Both the position numbers and the translations under genes were made by a program. The notes under the pieces are model-generated. The model worked only from the letters and a program-made list of their open reading frames with translations. It had not been told where the DNA came from and made no database searches. A DNA stretch of 11,157 nucleotides from Saccoglossus kowalevskii (Eukaryota; Hemichordata; Enteropneusta; Harrimaniidae), in the NCBI RefSeq assembly GCF_000003605.2, contig NW_003150936.1, forward strand, positions 1 to 11,157, in the 5' to 3' direction. Below are positions 1 through 9,551 of the stretch, one piece after another; position 1 is the first letter of the stretch; each line of letters opens with the position of its first letter.

Positions 1-9
1 AGTTCATCA
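1..9. other. Non-repeat bases at left edge; possible array boundary
   Basis: Position 9 is where the first unit should begin. Bases 1-8, aligned in phase with unit positions 55-62, match at only about 2 of 8 places, and base 9 is A instead of G. From base 10 onward the match to the repeat is essentially perfect. This looks like a sharp transition from flanking sequence into the array. Nine bases are too few to identify the flank, and an assembly edge or a locally mutated copy is also possible. Confidence 0.5.
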
Positions 10-66
10 TGAGTTATATGCCTTAGGGATGGCAATAATATCTTTTAAAACCCTTTAGTAATTATG

Positions 67-74
67 TCACGTGA
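67..74. other. Junction palindrome TCACGTGA (E-box core), representative site
   Basis: The last four bases of one unit and the first four of the next form an 8-bp perfect palindrome containing CACGTG, the E-box/G-box core bound by basic helix-loop-helix factors in eukaryotes. By hand count the C form (CACGTG) ends about 83 units and the T form (CATGTG) about 95. One unit ends in G (2362). A few sites carry other changes (for example GTTACGTG near 624 and 1617, and CACGAGAG near 7255). The site therefore recurs about every 62 bp. The match is seen directly; binding by any protein is not shown, and a 6-bp core in a repeat can arise by chance. Confidence 0.4.
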
Positions 75-132
75 GTTATATGCCTTAGGGATGGCAATAA
101 TATCTTTTAAAACCCTTTAGTAATTTTGTCAC

Positions 133-194
133 GTGAGTTATATGCCTTAGGGATGGCAATAATATCTTTTAAAACCCTTTAGTAATTATGTCAC
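133..194 (+). repeat. Canonical 62-bp monomer (reference copy, M3)
   Basis: This copy matches the commonest base at every position apart from the balanced C/T at position 62, and serves as the reference for variant naming. Base counts are about 19 A, 23 T, 11 G and 9 C. Landmarks by unit position: GTGAGT at 1-6; TGCC at 11-14 and GGCA at 23-26, a 4-bp inverted repeat around an 8-nt loop containing TTAGGG (15-20); TTTTAAAA palindrome at 35-42; AACCCT at 41-46; TAATTA palindrome at 51-56; and TCAC at 59-62, which with the next unit's GTGA makes the palindrome TCACGTGA. The only CpG in the unit lies at this junction. Forward stops fall at unit positions 2, 16, 28, 38, 48 and 51, covering all three phases. 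Confidence 0.95.
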
Positions 195-690
195 GTGAGT
201 TATATGCCTTAGGGATGGCAGTAATATCTTTTAAACCCCTTTAGTAATTATGTCATGTGAGTTATATGCCTTAAGGATGGCAATAATATCTTTTAAACCC
301 CTTTAGTAATTATGTCATGTGAGTTATATGCCTTAGGAATGGCAATAATATCTTTTAAAACCCTTTAGTAATTATGTCACGTGAGTTATATGCCTTAGGG
401 ATGGCAATAATATCTTTTAAAACCCTTTAGTAATTATGTCATGTGAGTTATATGCCTTAAGGATGGCAATAATATCTTTTAAAACCCTTTAGTAATTATG
501 TCATGTGAGTTATATGCCTTAGGAATGGCAATAATATCTTTTAAAACCCTTTAGTAATTATGTCACGTGAGTTATATGCCTTAGGGATGGCAATAATATC
601 TTTTAAAACCCTTTAGTAATTATGTTACGTGAGTTATATGCCTTAGGGATGGCAATAATATCTTTTAAAACCCTTTAGTAATTATGTCAC

Positions 691-813
691 GTGAGTTATA
701 TGCCTTAGGGATGGCAATAATATATTTTAAACCCCTTTAGTAATTATGTCATGTGAGTTATATGCCTTAGGGATGGCAATAATAACTTTTAAAACCCTTT
801 AGTAATTATTCAC
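691..813 (+). repeat. Partial relative of block B (M12-M13)
   Basis: This is a two-unit pair: an AAACCCC unit with a T junction, followed by a unit with TAATAAC and the one-base-short ATTATTCAC end. The same pair, including the same single-base loss, occurs at 2116-2238 and 3107-3229. The first unit also has its own change, TATATTTT. The shared deletion marks common ancestry, though the junction here is C instead of T. Confidence 0.65.
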
Positions 814-2115
814 GTGAGTTATATGCCTTAGGGATGGCAATAATATCTTTTAAAACCCTTTAGTAATTATGTCATGTGAGTTATATGCCTTAGGGATGGC
901 AATAATATCTTTTAAAAGCCTTTAGTAATTATGTCACGTGAGTTATATGCCTTAGGGATGGCAATAATATCTTTTAAAACCCTTTAGTAATTATGTCACG
1001 TGAGTTATATGCCTTAGGGATGGCAATAATATCTTTTAAAAGCCTTTAGTAATTATGTCATGTGAGTTATATGTCTTAGGGATGGCAATAATATCTTTTA
1101 AAACCCTTTAGTAATTATGTCACGTGAGTTATATGCCTTAGGGATGGCAATAATATCTTTTAAACCCCTTCAGTAATTATGTCATGTGAGTTATATGCCT
1201 TAGGGATGGCAATAATATCTTTTAAATACCTTTAGTAATTATTTCACGTGAGTTATATGCCTTAGGGATGGCAATAATATCTTTTAAACTCCTTTAGTAA
1301 TTATGTCATGTGAGTTATATGCCTTAAGGATGGCAATAATATCTTTTAAAACCCTTTAGTAATTATGTCATGTGAGTTATATGCCTTAGGGATGGCAATA
1401 ATATCTTTTAAAACCCTTTAGTAATTATGTCATGTGAGTTATATGCCTTAGGGATGGCAATAATATCTTTTAAAACCCTTTAGTAATTATGTCACGTGAG
1501 TTATATGCCTTAGGGATGGCAATAATGTCTTTTAAAACCCTTTAGTAATTATGTCACGTGAGTTATATGCCTTAAGGATGGCAATAATATCTTTTAAAAC
1601 CCTTTAGTCATTATGTTACGTGAGTTATATGCCTTAGGGATGGCAATAATATCTTTTAAAACCCTTTAGTAATTATGTCACGTGAGTTATATGCCTTAGG
1701 GATGGCAATAATATCTTTTAAAACCCTTTAGTAATTAAGTCATGTGAGTTATATGCCTTAGAGATGGCAATAATATCTTTTAAAACCCTTTAGTAATTAT
1801 GTCATGTGAGTTATATGCCTTAGGGACGGCAATAATATCTTTTAAACCCCTTTAGTAATTATGTCATGTGAGTTATATGCCTTAGGGATGGCAATAATAT
1901 CTTTTAAAACCCTTTAGTAATTATGTCATGTGAGTTATATGCCTTAAGGATGGCAATAATATCTTTTAAAACCCTTTAGTAATTATGTCACGTGAGTTAT
2001 ATGCCTTAGGGATGGCAATAATATCTTTTAAAACCCTTTAGTAATTATGTCATGTGAGTTATATGCCTTAGGGATGGCAATAATATCTTTTAAAACCCTT
2101 TAGTAATTATGTCAT

Positions 2116-3106
2116 GTGAGTTATATGCCTTAGGAATGGCAATAATATCTTTTAAACCCCTTTAGTAATTATGTCATGTGAGTTATATGCCTTAGGGATG
2201 GCAATAATAACTTTTAAAACCCTTTAGTAATTATTCATGTGAGTTATATGCCTTAGGGATGGCAATAATATCTTTTAAACCCCTTTAGTAATTATGTCAT
2301 GTGAGTTATATGCCTTAGGGATGGCAATAATATCTTTTAAAACCCTTTAGTAATTATGTCAGGTGAGTTATATGCCTTAGGGATGGCAATAATATCTTTT
2401 AAAACCCTTTAGTAATTATGTCACGTGAGTTATATGCCTTAGGGATGGCAATAATATCTTTTAAAACCCTTTAGTAATTATGTCACGTGAGTTATATGCC
2501 TTAGGGATGGCAATAATATCTTTTAAAACCCTTTAGTAATTATGTCATGTGAGTTATATGCCTTAGGGATGGCAATAATATCTTTTAAAAGCCTTTAGTA
2601 ATTATGTCACGTGAGTTATATGCCTTAGGGATGGCAATAATATCTTTTAAAACCCTTTAGTAATTATGTCATGTGAGTTTTATGCCTTAGGGATGGCAAT
2701 AATATCTTTTAAACCCCTTTAGTAATTATGTCATGTGAGTTATATGCCTTAGGGATGGCAATAATATCTTTTAAAACCCTTTAGTAATTATGTCATGTGA
2801 GTTATATGCCTTAGGGATGGCAATAATATCTTTTAAACCCTTTTAGCAATTATGTCATGTGAGTTATATGCCTTAGGGATGGCAATAATGTCTTTTAAAA
2901 CCCTTTAGTAATTATGTCACGTGAGTTATATGCCTTAGGGATGGCAATAATATCTTTTAAAACCCTTTAGTAATTATGTCACGTGAGTTATATGCCTTAG
3001 GGATGGCAATAATATCTTTCAAAAGCCTTTAGTAATTATGTCACGTGAGTTATATGCCTTAGGGATGGCAATAATATCTTTTAAAACCCTTTAGTAATTA
3101 TGTCAT
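2116..3106 (+). repeat. Higher-order block B, long version (M35-M50)
   Basis: This is a 16-unit segment of 991 bp. Its ordered markers are TTAGGAAT with AAACCCC (2116), TAATAAC with a one-base-short ATTATTCAT end (2178), AAAAGCC (2549), GAGTTTTATG (2673), AAACCCTTTTAGCAATT (2797), AATGTC (2859) and TTTCAAAAGCC (2983). The next segment, 3107-3911, repeats this order but lacks three canonical-type units corresponding to three of the four units at 2301-2548. The unit ending in G (2362) lies in this extra portion. Confidence 0.9.
2360..2368 (+). other. Single junction matching a 5' splice-site consensus
   Basis: One unit alone ends in G, giving CAGGTGAGT across the junction, which matches the eukaryotic 5' splice-site consensus exactly. 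All other units have C or T (or a rarer change) before GTGAGT. Only the sequence match is seen; nothing here shows the array is transcribed or spliced, and a chance substitution is the simplest explanation. Confidence 0.2.
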
Positions 3107-3911
3107 GTGAGTTATATGCCTTAGGAATGGCAATAATATCTTTTAAACCCCTTTAGTAATTATGTCATGTGAGTTATATGCCTTAGGGATGGCAATAATA
3201 ACTTTTAAAACCCTTTAGTAATTATTCATGTGAGTTATATGCCTTAGGGATGGCAATAATATCTTTTAAACCCCTTTAGTAATTATGTCATGTGAGTTAT
3301 ATGCCTTAGGGATGGCAATAATATCTTTTAAAACCCTTTAGTAATTATGTCATGTGAGTTATATGCCTTAGGGATGGCAATAATATCTTTTAAAAGCCTT
3401 TAGTAATTATGTCACGTGAGTTATATGCCCTAGGGATGGCAATAATATCTTTTAAAACCCTTTAGTAATTATGTCATGTGAGTTTTATGCCTTAGGGATG
3501 GCAATAATATCTTTTAAACCCCTTTAGTAATTATGTCATGTGAGTTATATGCCTTAGGGATGGCAATAATATCTTTTAAAACCCTTTAGTAATTATGTCA
3601 TGTGAGTTATATGCCTTAGGGATGGCAATAATATCTTTTAAACCCTTTTAGCAATTATGTCATGTGAGTTATATGCCTTAGGGATGGTAATAATGTCTTT
3701 TAAAACCCTTTAGTAATTATGTCACGTGAGTTATATGCCTTAGGGATGGCAATAATATCTTTTAAAACCCTTTAGTAATTATGTCACGTGAGTTATATGC
3801 CTTAGGGATGGCAATAATATCTTTCAAAAGCCTTTAGTAATTATGTCACGTGAGTTATATGCCTTAGGGATGGCAATAATATCTTTTAAAACCCTTTAGT
3901 AATTAAGTCAT
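3107..3911 (+). repeat. Higher-order block B, short version (M51-M63)
   Basis: This is a 13-unit segment directly abutting its 16-unit relative. It carries the same ordered markers: TTAGGAAT/AAACCCC at 3107, TAATAAC with the one-base loss at 3169, AAAAGCC at 3354, GAGTTTTATG at 3478, TTTTAGCAATT at 3602, AATGTC at 3664 and TTTCAAAAGCC at 3788. Private changes include CCCTAGGG at 3416, GGTAATAATG at 3664 and ATTAAGTC at the end of 3850. It differs from the long version by an exact three-unit deletion or insertion. Confidence 0.9.
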
Positions 3912-3973
3912 GTGAGTTATATGCCTTAGGGATGGCAATAATATCTTTTAAAACCCTTGAGTAATTATGTCAT

Positions 3974-4469
3974 GTGAGTTATATGCCTTAGGGATGGCAA
4001 TAATATCTTTTAAAACCCTTTAGTAATTATGTCACGTGAGTTATATGCCTTAGGGATGGCAATAATATCTTTTAAAACCCTTTAGTAATTTTGTCACGTG
4101 AGTTATATGCCTTAGGGATGGCAATAATATCTTTTAAAACCCTTTAGTAATTATGTCACGTGAGTTATATGCCTTAGGGATGGCAGTAATATCTTTTAAA
4201 CCCCTTTAGTAATTATGTCATGTGAGTTATATGCCTTAAGGATGGCAATAATATCTTTTAAACCCCTTTAGTAATTATGTCATGTGAGTTATATGCCTTA
4301 GGAATGGCAATAATATCTTTTAAAACCCTTTAGTAATTATGTCACGTGAGTTATATGCCTTAGGGATGGCAATAATATCTTTTAAAACCCTTTAGTAATT
4401 ATGTCATGTGAGTTATATGCCTTAAGGATGGCAATAATATCTTTTAAAACCCTTTAGTAATTATGTCAT
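3974..4469 (+). repeat. Higher-order block A, copy 2 (M65-M72)
   Basis: The block repeats the variant order of 10-504: TTTTGTCAC near 4090, GGCAGTAAT in the unit at 4160, TTAAGG with AAACCCC at 4222, TTAGGAAT at 4284 and TTAAGG at 4408. Similarity breaks at the next unit (4470), which has TTAGATATGG where copy 1 has TTAGGAAT. That break is also where the right-domain markers begin, so it is a likely ancient recombination junction. Confidence 0.88.
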
Positions 4470-4717
4470 GTGAGTTATATGCCTTAGATATGGCAATAAT
4501 ATCTTTTAAAACCCTTTAGTAATTATGTCACGTGAGTTATATGCCTTAGGGATGGCAATAATATCTTTTAAAACCCTTTAGTAATTATGTCACGTGAGTT
4601 ATATGCCTTAGGGATGGCAATAATATCTTTTAAAACCCGTTAGTAATTATGTCACGTGAGTTATATGTCATAGGGATGGCAATAATATCTTTTAAAACCC
4701 TTTAGTAATTATGTCAC
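4470..4717 (+). repeat. Four-unit block C, copy 1 (M73-M76)
   Basis: Ordered markers are TTAGATATGG (4470), canonical, CCCGTTAG (4594) and ATGTCATAGG (4656). The same order occurs at 8374-8621. The CCCGTTAG then GTCATA pair alone recurs near 8932-9055 and 10668-10790, and a variant near 10358-10482 has CCTGTAG. Confidence 0.75.
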
Positions 4718-5337
4718 GTGAGTTATATGCCTTAGGGATGGCAATAATATCTTTTAAAACCCTTTAGTAATTATGTCACGTGAGTTATATGCCTTAGGGA
4801 TGGCAATAATATCTTTTAAAACCCTTTAGTAATTATGTCACGTGAGTTATATGTCTTAGGGATGGCAATAATATCTTTTAAAACCCTTTAGTAATTATGT
4901 CACGTGAGTTATATGCCTTAGGGATGGCAATAATATCTTTTAAACCCCTTTAGTAATTATGTCATGTGAGTTATATGCCTTAGGGATGGCAATGATATCT
5001 TTTAAAAACCTTTAGTAATTATGTCACGTGAGTTATATGCCTTAGGGATGGCAATAATATCTTTTAAACCCCTTTAGTAATTATGTCATGTGAGTTATAT
5101 GCCTTAGGGATGGCAATAATATCTTTCAAAACCCTTTAGTAATTATGTCATGTGAGTTATATGTCTTAGGGATGGCAATAATATCTTTTAAAACCCTTTA
5201 GTAATTATGTCACGTGAGTTATATGCCTTAGGGATGGCAATAATATCTTTTAAAACCCTTTAGTAATGATGTCATGTGAGTTATATGCCTTAGGGATGGC
5301 AATAATATCTTTTAAATCCCTTTAGTAATTATGTCAT
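4718..5337 (+). repeat. Ten-unit block D, copy 1 (M77-M86)
   Basis: This is a 620-bp segment of ten units. After two canonical C units come GTCTTA (4842), AAACCCC with T (4904), GATATC with AAAAACC (4966), AAACCCC with T (5028), TTTCAAAACCC (5090), GTCTTA (5152), a canonical body ending AATGATGTCAT (5214) and AAATCCC (5276). The same ten states occur at 7506-8125 and 9552-10171. Confidence 0.9.
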
Positions 5338-5399
5338 GTGAGTTATATGCCTTAGATATGGCAATAATATCTTTTAAACCCCTTTAGTAATTATGTCAT
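5090..5399 (+). repeat. Five-unit tandem duplication E, first copy (M83-M87)
   Basis: This is a 310-bp segment with ordered states TTTCAAAACCC, GTCTTA, AATGATG, AAATCCC and AAACCCC, followed immediately by a second copy at 5400-5709. Landmarks are exactly 310 bp apart (TTTCAAA near 5126 and 5436; AATGATG near 5266 and 5576). The fifth unit here carries TTAGATATGG, which the second copy lacks. Its first four units are also the end of block D copy 1. Confidence 0.9.
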
Positions 5400-5709
5400 G
5401 TGAGTTATATGCCTTAGGGATGGCAATAATATCTTTCAAAACCCTTTAGTAATTATGTCATGTGAGTTATATGTCTTAGGGATGGCAATAATATCTTTTA
5501 AAACCCTTTAGTAATTATGTCACGTGAGTTATATGCCTTAGGGATGGCAATAATATCTTTTAAAACCCTTTAGTAATGATGTCATGTGAGTTATATGCCT
5601 TAGGGATGGCAATAATATCTTTTAAATCCCTTTAGTAATTATGTCATGTGAGTTATATGCCTTAGGGATGGCAATAATATCTTTTAAACCCCTTTAGTAA
5701 TTATGCCAT
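5400..5709 (+). repeat. Five-unit tandem duplication E, second copy (M88-M92)
   Basis: This is a direct repeat of 5090-5399 at an exact 310-bp offset. Differences are confined to the fifth unit, which has a canonical TTAGGGATGG instead of TTAGATATGG and ends ATGCCAT instead of ATGTCAT. Near identity over four units points to a recent tandem duplication. Looser relatives of the module lie at 9304-9551 and start again at 11039. Confidence 0.88.
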
Positions 5710-5895
5710 GTGAGTTATATGCCATAAGGATGGCAATAATATCTTTTAAAACCCTTTAGTAATTATGTCATGTGAGTTATATGCCTTAGGGATGGCAATA
5801 ATATCTTTTAAAACCCTTTAGTAATTATGTCACGTGAGTTATATGCCTTAGGGATGGCAATAATATCTTTTAAAACCCGTTAGTAATTATGTCAT

Positions 5896-6143
5896 GTGAG
5901 TTATATGCCTTAGGAATGGCAATAATATCTTTTAAAACCCTTTAGTAATTATGTCACGTGAGTTATATGCCTTAGGGATGGCAATAATATCTTTTAAAAC
6001 CCTTTAGTAATTATGTCATGTGAGTTATATGCCTTAAGGATGGCAATAATATCTTTTAAAACCCTTTAGTAATTATGTCATGTGAGTTATATGCCTTAGG
6101 AATGGCAATAATATCTTTTAAAACCCTTTAGTAATTATGTCAC
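5896..6143 (+). repeat. Higher-order block A, partial third copy (M96-M99)
   Basis: Four units repeat M6-M9 (319-566) in order: TTAGGAAT with a C junction, canonical with T, TTAAGG with T, and TTAGGAAT with C. The offset is 5577 bp, which is 90 units minus three. This is a short left-domain segment embedded among right-domain variants. Confidence 0.7.
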
Positions 6144-6267
6144 GTGAGTTATATGCCTTAGGGATGGCAATAATATCTTTTAAAACCCTTTAGTAATTAT
6201 GTCACGTGAGTTATATGCCTTAAGGATGGCAATAATATCTTTTAAAACCCTTTAGTAATTATGTCAC

Positions 6268-6762
6268 GTGAGTTATATGCCTTAGGGATGGCAATAATAT
6301 CTTTAAAACCCTTTAGTAATGATGTCATGTGAGTTATATGCCTTAGGGATGGCAATAATATCTTTTAAATCCCTTTAGTAATTATGTCATGTGAGTTATA
6401 TGCCTTAGGGATGGCAATAATATCTTTTAAACCCCTTTAGTAATTATGTCACGTGAGTTATATGCCTTAGGGATGGCAATAATATCTTTTAAAACCCTTT
6501 AGTAATTATGTCACGTGAGTTATATGCCTTAGGGATGGCAATACTATCTTTTAAAAGCCTTTAGTAATTATGTCACGTGAGTTATATGCCTTAGGGATGG
6601 CAATAATATCTTTTAAAACCCTTTAGTAATTATGTCATGTGAGTTATATGCCTTAGATATGGCAATAATATCTTTTAAAACCCTTTAGTAATTATGTCAT
6701 GTGAGTTATATGCCTTAGGGATGGCAATAATATCTTTTAAAACCCTTTAGTAATTATGTCAC
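6268..6762 (+). repeat. Eight-unit block F, copy 1 (M102-M109)
   Basis: Ordered states are a unit ending AATGATGTCAT (6268), AAATCCC (6329), AAACCCC with the rare C junction (6391), canonical, AATACTATC with AAAAGCC (6515), canonical with T, TTAGATATGG (6639) and canonical with C. The same order occurs at 8002-8497, 1735 bp away (28 units minus one base). The first unit has lost one T from its T4 run (near 6303). Confidence 0.85.
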
Positions 6763-6948
6763 GTGAGTTATATGAATTAGGGATGGCAATAATATCTTTT
6801 AAAACCCTTTAGTAATTACGTCACGTGAGTTATATGCCTTAGGGATGGCAATAATATCTTTTAAAACCCTTTAGTAATTATGTCACGTGAGTTATATGCC
6901 TTAGGGATGGCAATAATATCTTTTAAAACCCTTTAGTAATTATGTCAT
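6515..6948 (+). repeat. Seven-unit tandem duplication G, first copy (M106-M112)
   Basis: This is a 434-bp segment with ordered states AAAAGCC, canonical T, TTAGATATGG, canonical C, TATGAATTAGGG (6763), canonical and canonical T, followed directly by a second copy. The unique GAATTAGGG marker sits at 6774 and 7208, exactly 434 bp apart. This copy also carries AATACTATC in its first unit and ATTACGTCAC at the end of its fifth. Confidence 0.88.
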
Positions 6949-7381
6949 GTGAGTTATATGCCTTAGGGATGGCAATAATATCTTTTAAAAGCCTTTAGTA
7001 ATTATGTCACGTGAGTTATATGCCTTAGGGATGGCAATAATATCTTTTAAAACCCTTTAGTAATTATGTCATGTGAGTTATATGCCTTAGATATGGCAAT
7101 AATATCTTTTAAAACCCTTTAGTAATTATGTCATGTGAGTTATATGCCTTAGGGATGGCAATAATATCTTTTAAAACCCTTTAGTAATTATGTCACGTGA
7201 GTTATATGAATTAGGGATGGCAATAATATCTTTTAAAACCCTTTAGTAATTATGTCACGAGAGTTATATGCCTTAGGGATGGCAATAATATCTTTTAAAA
7301 CCCTTTAGTAATTATGTCATGTGAGTTATATGCCTTAGGGATGCAATACTATCTTTTAAACCCATTTAGTAATTATGTCAT
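6949..7381 (+). repeat. Seven-unit tandem duplication G, second copy (M113-M119)
   Basis: This is a direct repeat of 6515-6948. The first five units match in order, including TTAGATATGG at 7073 and TATGAATTAGGG at 7197, and the sixth differs only in its T junction. The fifth unit ends in CACGAGAG instead of CACGTGAG. The last unit (7321-7381) is unusual: it has lost one G (GATGCAATACT) and carries ATACTATC with AAACCCATTT. It may therefore be a recombinant unit. Confidence 0.82.
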
Positions 7382-7505
7382 GTGAGTTATATGCCTTAGG
7401 GATGGCAATAATATCTTTTAAACCCCTTTAGTAATTATGTCATGTGAGTTATATGCCTTAAGGATGGCAATAATATCTTTTAAAACCCTTTAGTAATTAT
7501 GTCAT

Positions 7506-8125
7506 GTGAGTTATATGCCTTAGGGATGGCAATAATATCTTTTAAAACCCTTTAGTAATTATGTCACGTGAGTTATATGCCTTAGGGATGGCAATAATAT
7601 CTTTTAAAACCCTTTAGTAATTATGTCACGTGAGTTATATGTCTTAGGGATGGCAATAATATCTTTTAAAACCCTTTAGTAATTATGTCACGTGAGTTAT
7701 ATGCCTTAGGGATGGCAATAATATCTTTTAAACCCCTTTAGTAATTATGTCATGTGAGTTATATGCCTTAGGGATGGCAATGATATCTTTTAAAAACCTT
7801 TAGTAATTATGTCACGTGAGTTATATGCCTTAGGGATGGCAATAATATCTTTTAAACCCCTTTAGTAATTATGTCATGTGAGTTATATGCCTTAGGGATG
7901 GCAATAATATCTTTCAAAACCCTTTAGTAATTATGTCATGTGAGTTATATGTCTTAGGGATGGCAATAATATCTTTTAAAACCCTTTAGTAATTATGTCA
8001 CGTGAGTTATATGCCTTAGGGATGGCAATAATATCTTTTAAAACCCTTTAGTAATGATGTCATGTGAGTTATATGCCTTAGGGATGGCAATAATATCTTT
8101 TAAATCCCTTTAGTAATTATGTCAT
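7506..8125 (+). repeat. Ten-unit block D, copy 2 (M122-M131)
   Basis: All ten unit states match 4718-5337 in order, with the first GTCTTA at 7641 against 4853. The offset is 2788 bp, which is 45 units minus the two single-base losses between. The copy then runs into block F (8002-8497), sharing its last two units with it. Confidence 0.9.
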
Positions 8126-8497
8126 GTGAGTTATATGCCTTAGGGATGGCAATAATATCTTTTAAACCCCTTTAGTAATTATGTCACGTGAGTTATATGC
8201 CTTAGGGATGGCAATAATATCTTTTAAAACCCTTTAGTAATTATGTCACGTGAGTTATATGCCTTAGGGATGGCAATACTATCTTTTAAAAGCCTTTAGT
8301 AATTATGTCACGTGAGTTATATGCCTTAGGGATGGCAATAATATCTTTTAAAACCCTTTAGTAATTATGTCATGTGAGTTATATGCCTTAGATATGGCAA
8401 TAATATCTTTTAAAACCCTTTAGTAATTATGTCACGTGAGTTATATGCCTTAGGGATGGCAATAATATCTTTTAAAACCCTTTAGTAATTATGTCAC
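8002..8497 (+). repeat. Eight-unit block F, copy 2 (M130-M137)
   Basis: The copy repeats the states of 6268-6762, including AATACTATC/AAAAGCC (unit at 8250) and the exceptional AAACCCC unit with a C junction (8126). That exception is shared only with 6391 among about 33 AAACCCC units, which strongly supports common descent. One difference is that the TTAGATATGG unit (8374) ends with C where copy 1 has T. Confidence 0.85.
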
Positions 8498-8621
8498 GTG
8501 AGTTATATGCCTTAGGGATGGCAATAATATCTTTTAAAACCCGTTAGTAATTATGTCACGTGAGTTATATGTCATAGGGATGGCAATAATATCTTTTAAA
8601 CCCCTTTAGTAATTATGTCAT
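8374..8621 (+). repeat. Four-unit block C, copy 2 with hybrid last unit (M136-M139)
   Basis: The order TTAGATATGG, canonical, CCCGTTAG, GTCATA matches 4470-4717. The last unit (8560-8621) is odd. It starts with the GTCATA marker but ends with AAACCCC and a T junction. At 8994-9117 and 10730-10852 those two features sit in two successive units. It looks like a within-unit crossover that removed one unit. Confidence 0.7.
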
Positions 8622-8807
8622 GTGAGTTATATGCCTTAGGGATGGCAATAATATCTTTCAAAACCCTTTAGTAATTATGTCATGTGAGTTATATGTCTTA
8701 GGGATGGCAATAATATCTTTTAAAACCCTTTAGTAATTATGTCACGTGAGTTATATGCCTTAGGCATGGCAATAATATCTTTTAAACCCCTTTAGTAATT
8801 ATGTCAT

Positions 8808-9427
8808 GTGAGTTATATGCCTTAGGGATGGCAATTATATCTTTTAAAAACCTTTAGTAATTATGTCACGTGAGTTATATGCCTTAGGAATGGCAATAAT
8901 ATCTTTTAAAACCCTTTAGTAATTATGTAATGTGAGTTACATGCCTTAGGGATGGCAATAATATCTTTTAAAACCCGTTAGTAATTATGTCACGTGAGTT
9001 ATATATCATAGGGATGGCAATAATATCTTTTAAAACCCTTTAGTAATTATGTCACGTGAGTTATATGCCTTAGGGATGGCAATAATATCTTTTAAACCCC
9101 TTTAGTAATTATGTCATGTGAGTTATATGCCTTAGGGATGGCAATAATATCTTTCAAAACCCTTTAGTAATTATGTCATGTGAGTTATATGCCTTAGGGA
9201 TGGCAATAATATCTTTTAAACCCCTTTAGTAATTATGTCATGTGAGTTATATGCCTTAGGGATGGCAATAATATCTTTTAAACCCCTTTAGTAATTATGT
9301 CATGTGAGTTATATGCCTTAGGGATGGCAATAATATCTTTCAAAACCCTTTAGTAATTATGTCATGTGAGTTATATGTCTTAGGGATGGCAATAATATCT
9401 TTTAAAACCCTTTAGTAATTATGTCAC
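8808..9427 (+). repeat. Ten-unit block H, copy 1 (M143-M152)
   Basis: Ordered states are AAAAACC (8808), a unit ending ATGTAATG (8870), CCCGTTAG (8932), ATATCATA (8994), AAACCCC T, TTTCAAAACCC, AAACCCC T, AAACCCC T, TTTCAAAACCC and GTCTTA (9366). The same order runs from 10544 to the window end. The rare GTAATG junction occurs only in these two places (8926 and 10662 regions), exactly 1736 bp (28 units) apart. Private changes include CAATTATATC, GAGTTACATG and ATATATCATA. Confidence 0.88.
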
Positions 9428-9551
9428 GTGAGTTATATGCCTTAGGGATGGCAATAATATCTTTTAAAACCCTTTAGTAATTATGTCATGTGAGTTATAT
9501 GCCTTAGGGATGGCAATAATATCTTTTAAATCCCTTTAGTAATTATGTCAC

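Larger units (their letters stand above)
10..504 (+). repeat. Higher-order block A, copy 1 (M1-M8)
   Basis: Eight units carry an ordered set of variants. They are AATTTTGTCAC at the end of M2 (near 123), GGCAGTAAT plus AAACCCC in M4 (195-256), TTAAGG plus AAACCCC in M5, TTAGGAAT in M6 and TTAAGG in M8. The same order with the same C/T junction states recurs at 3974-4469, offset by 3965 bp (64 units minus the three single-base losses between). The units M6-M9 (319-566) recur a third time at 5896-6143. This shows descent from one duplicated multi-unit segment. Confidence 0.88.
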
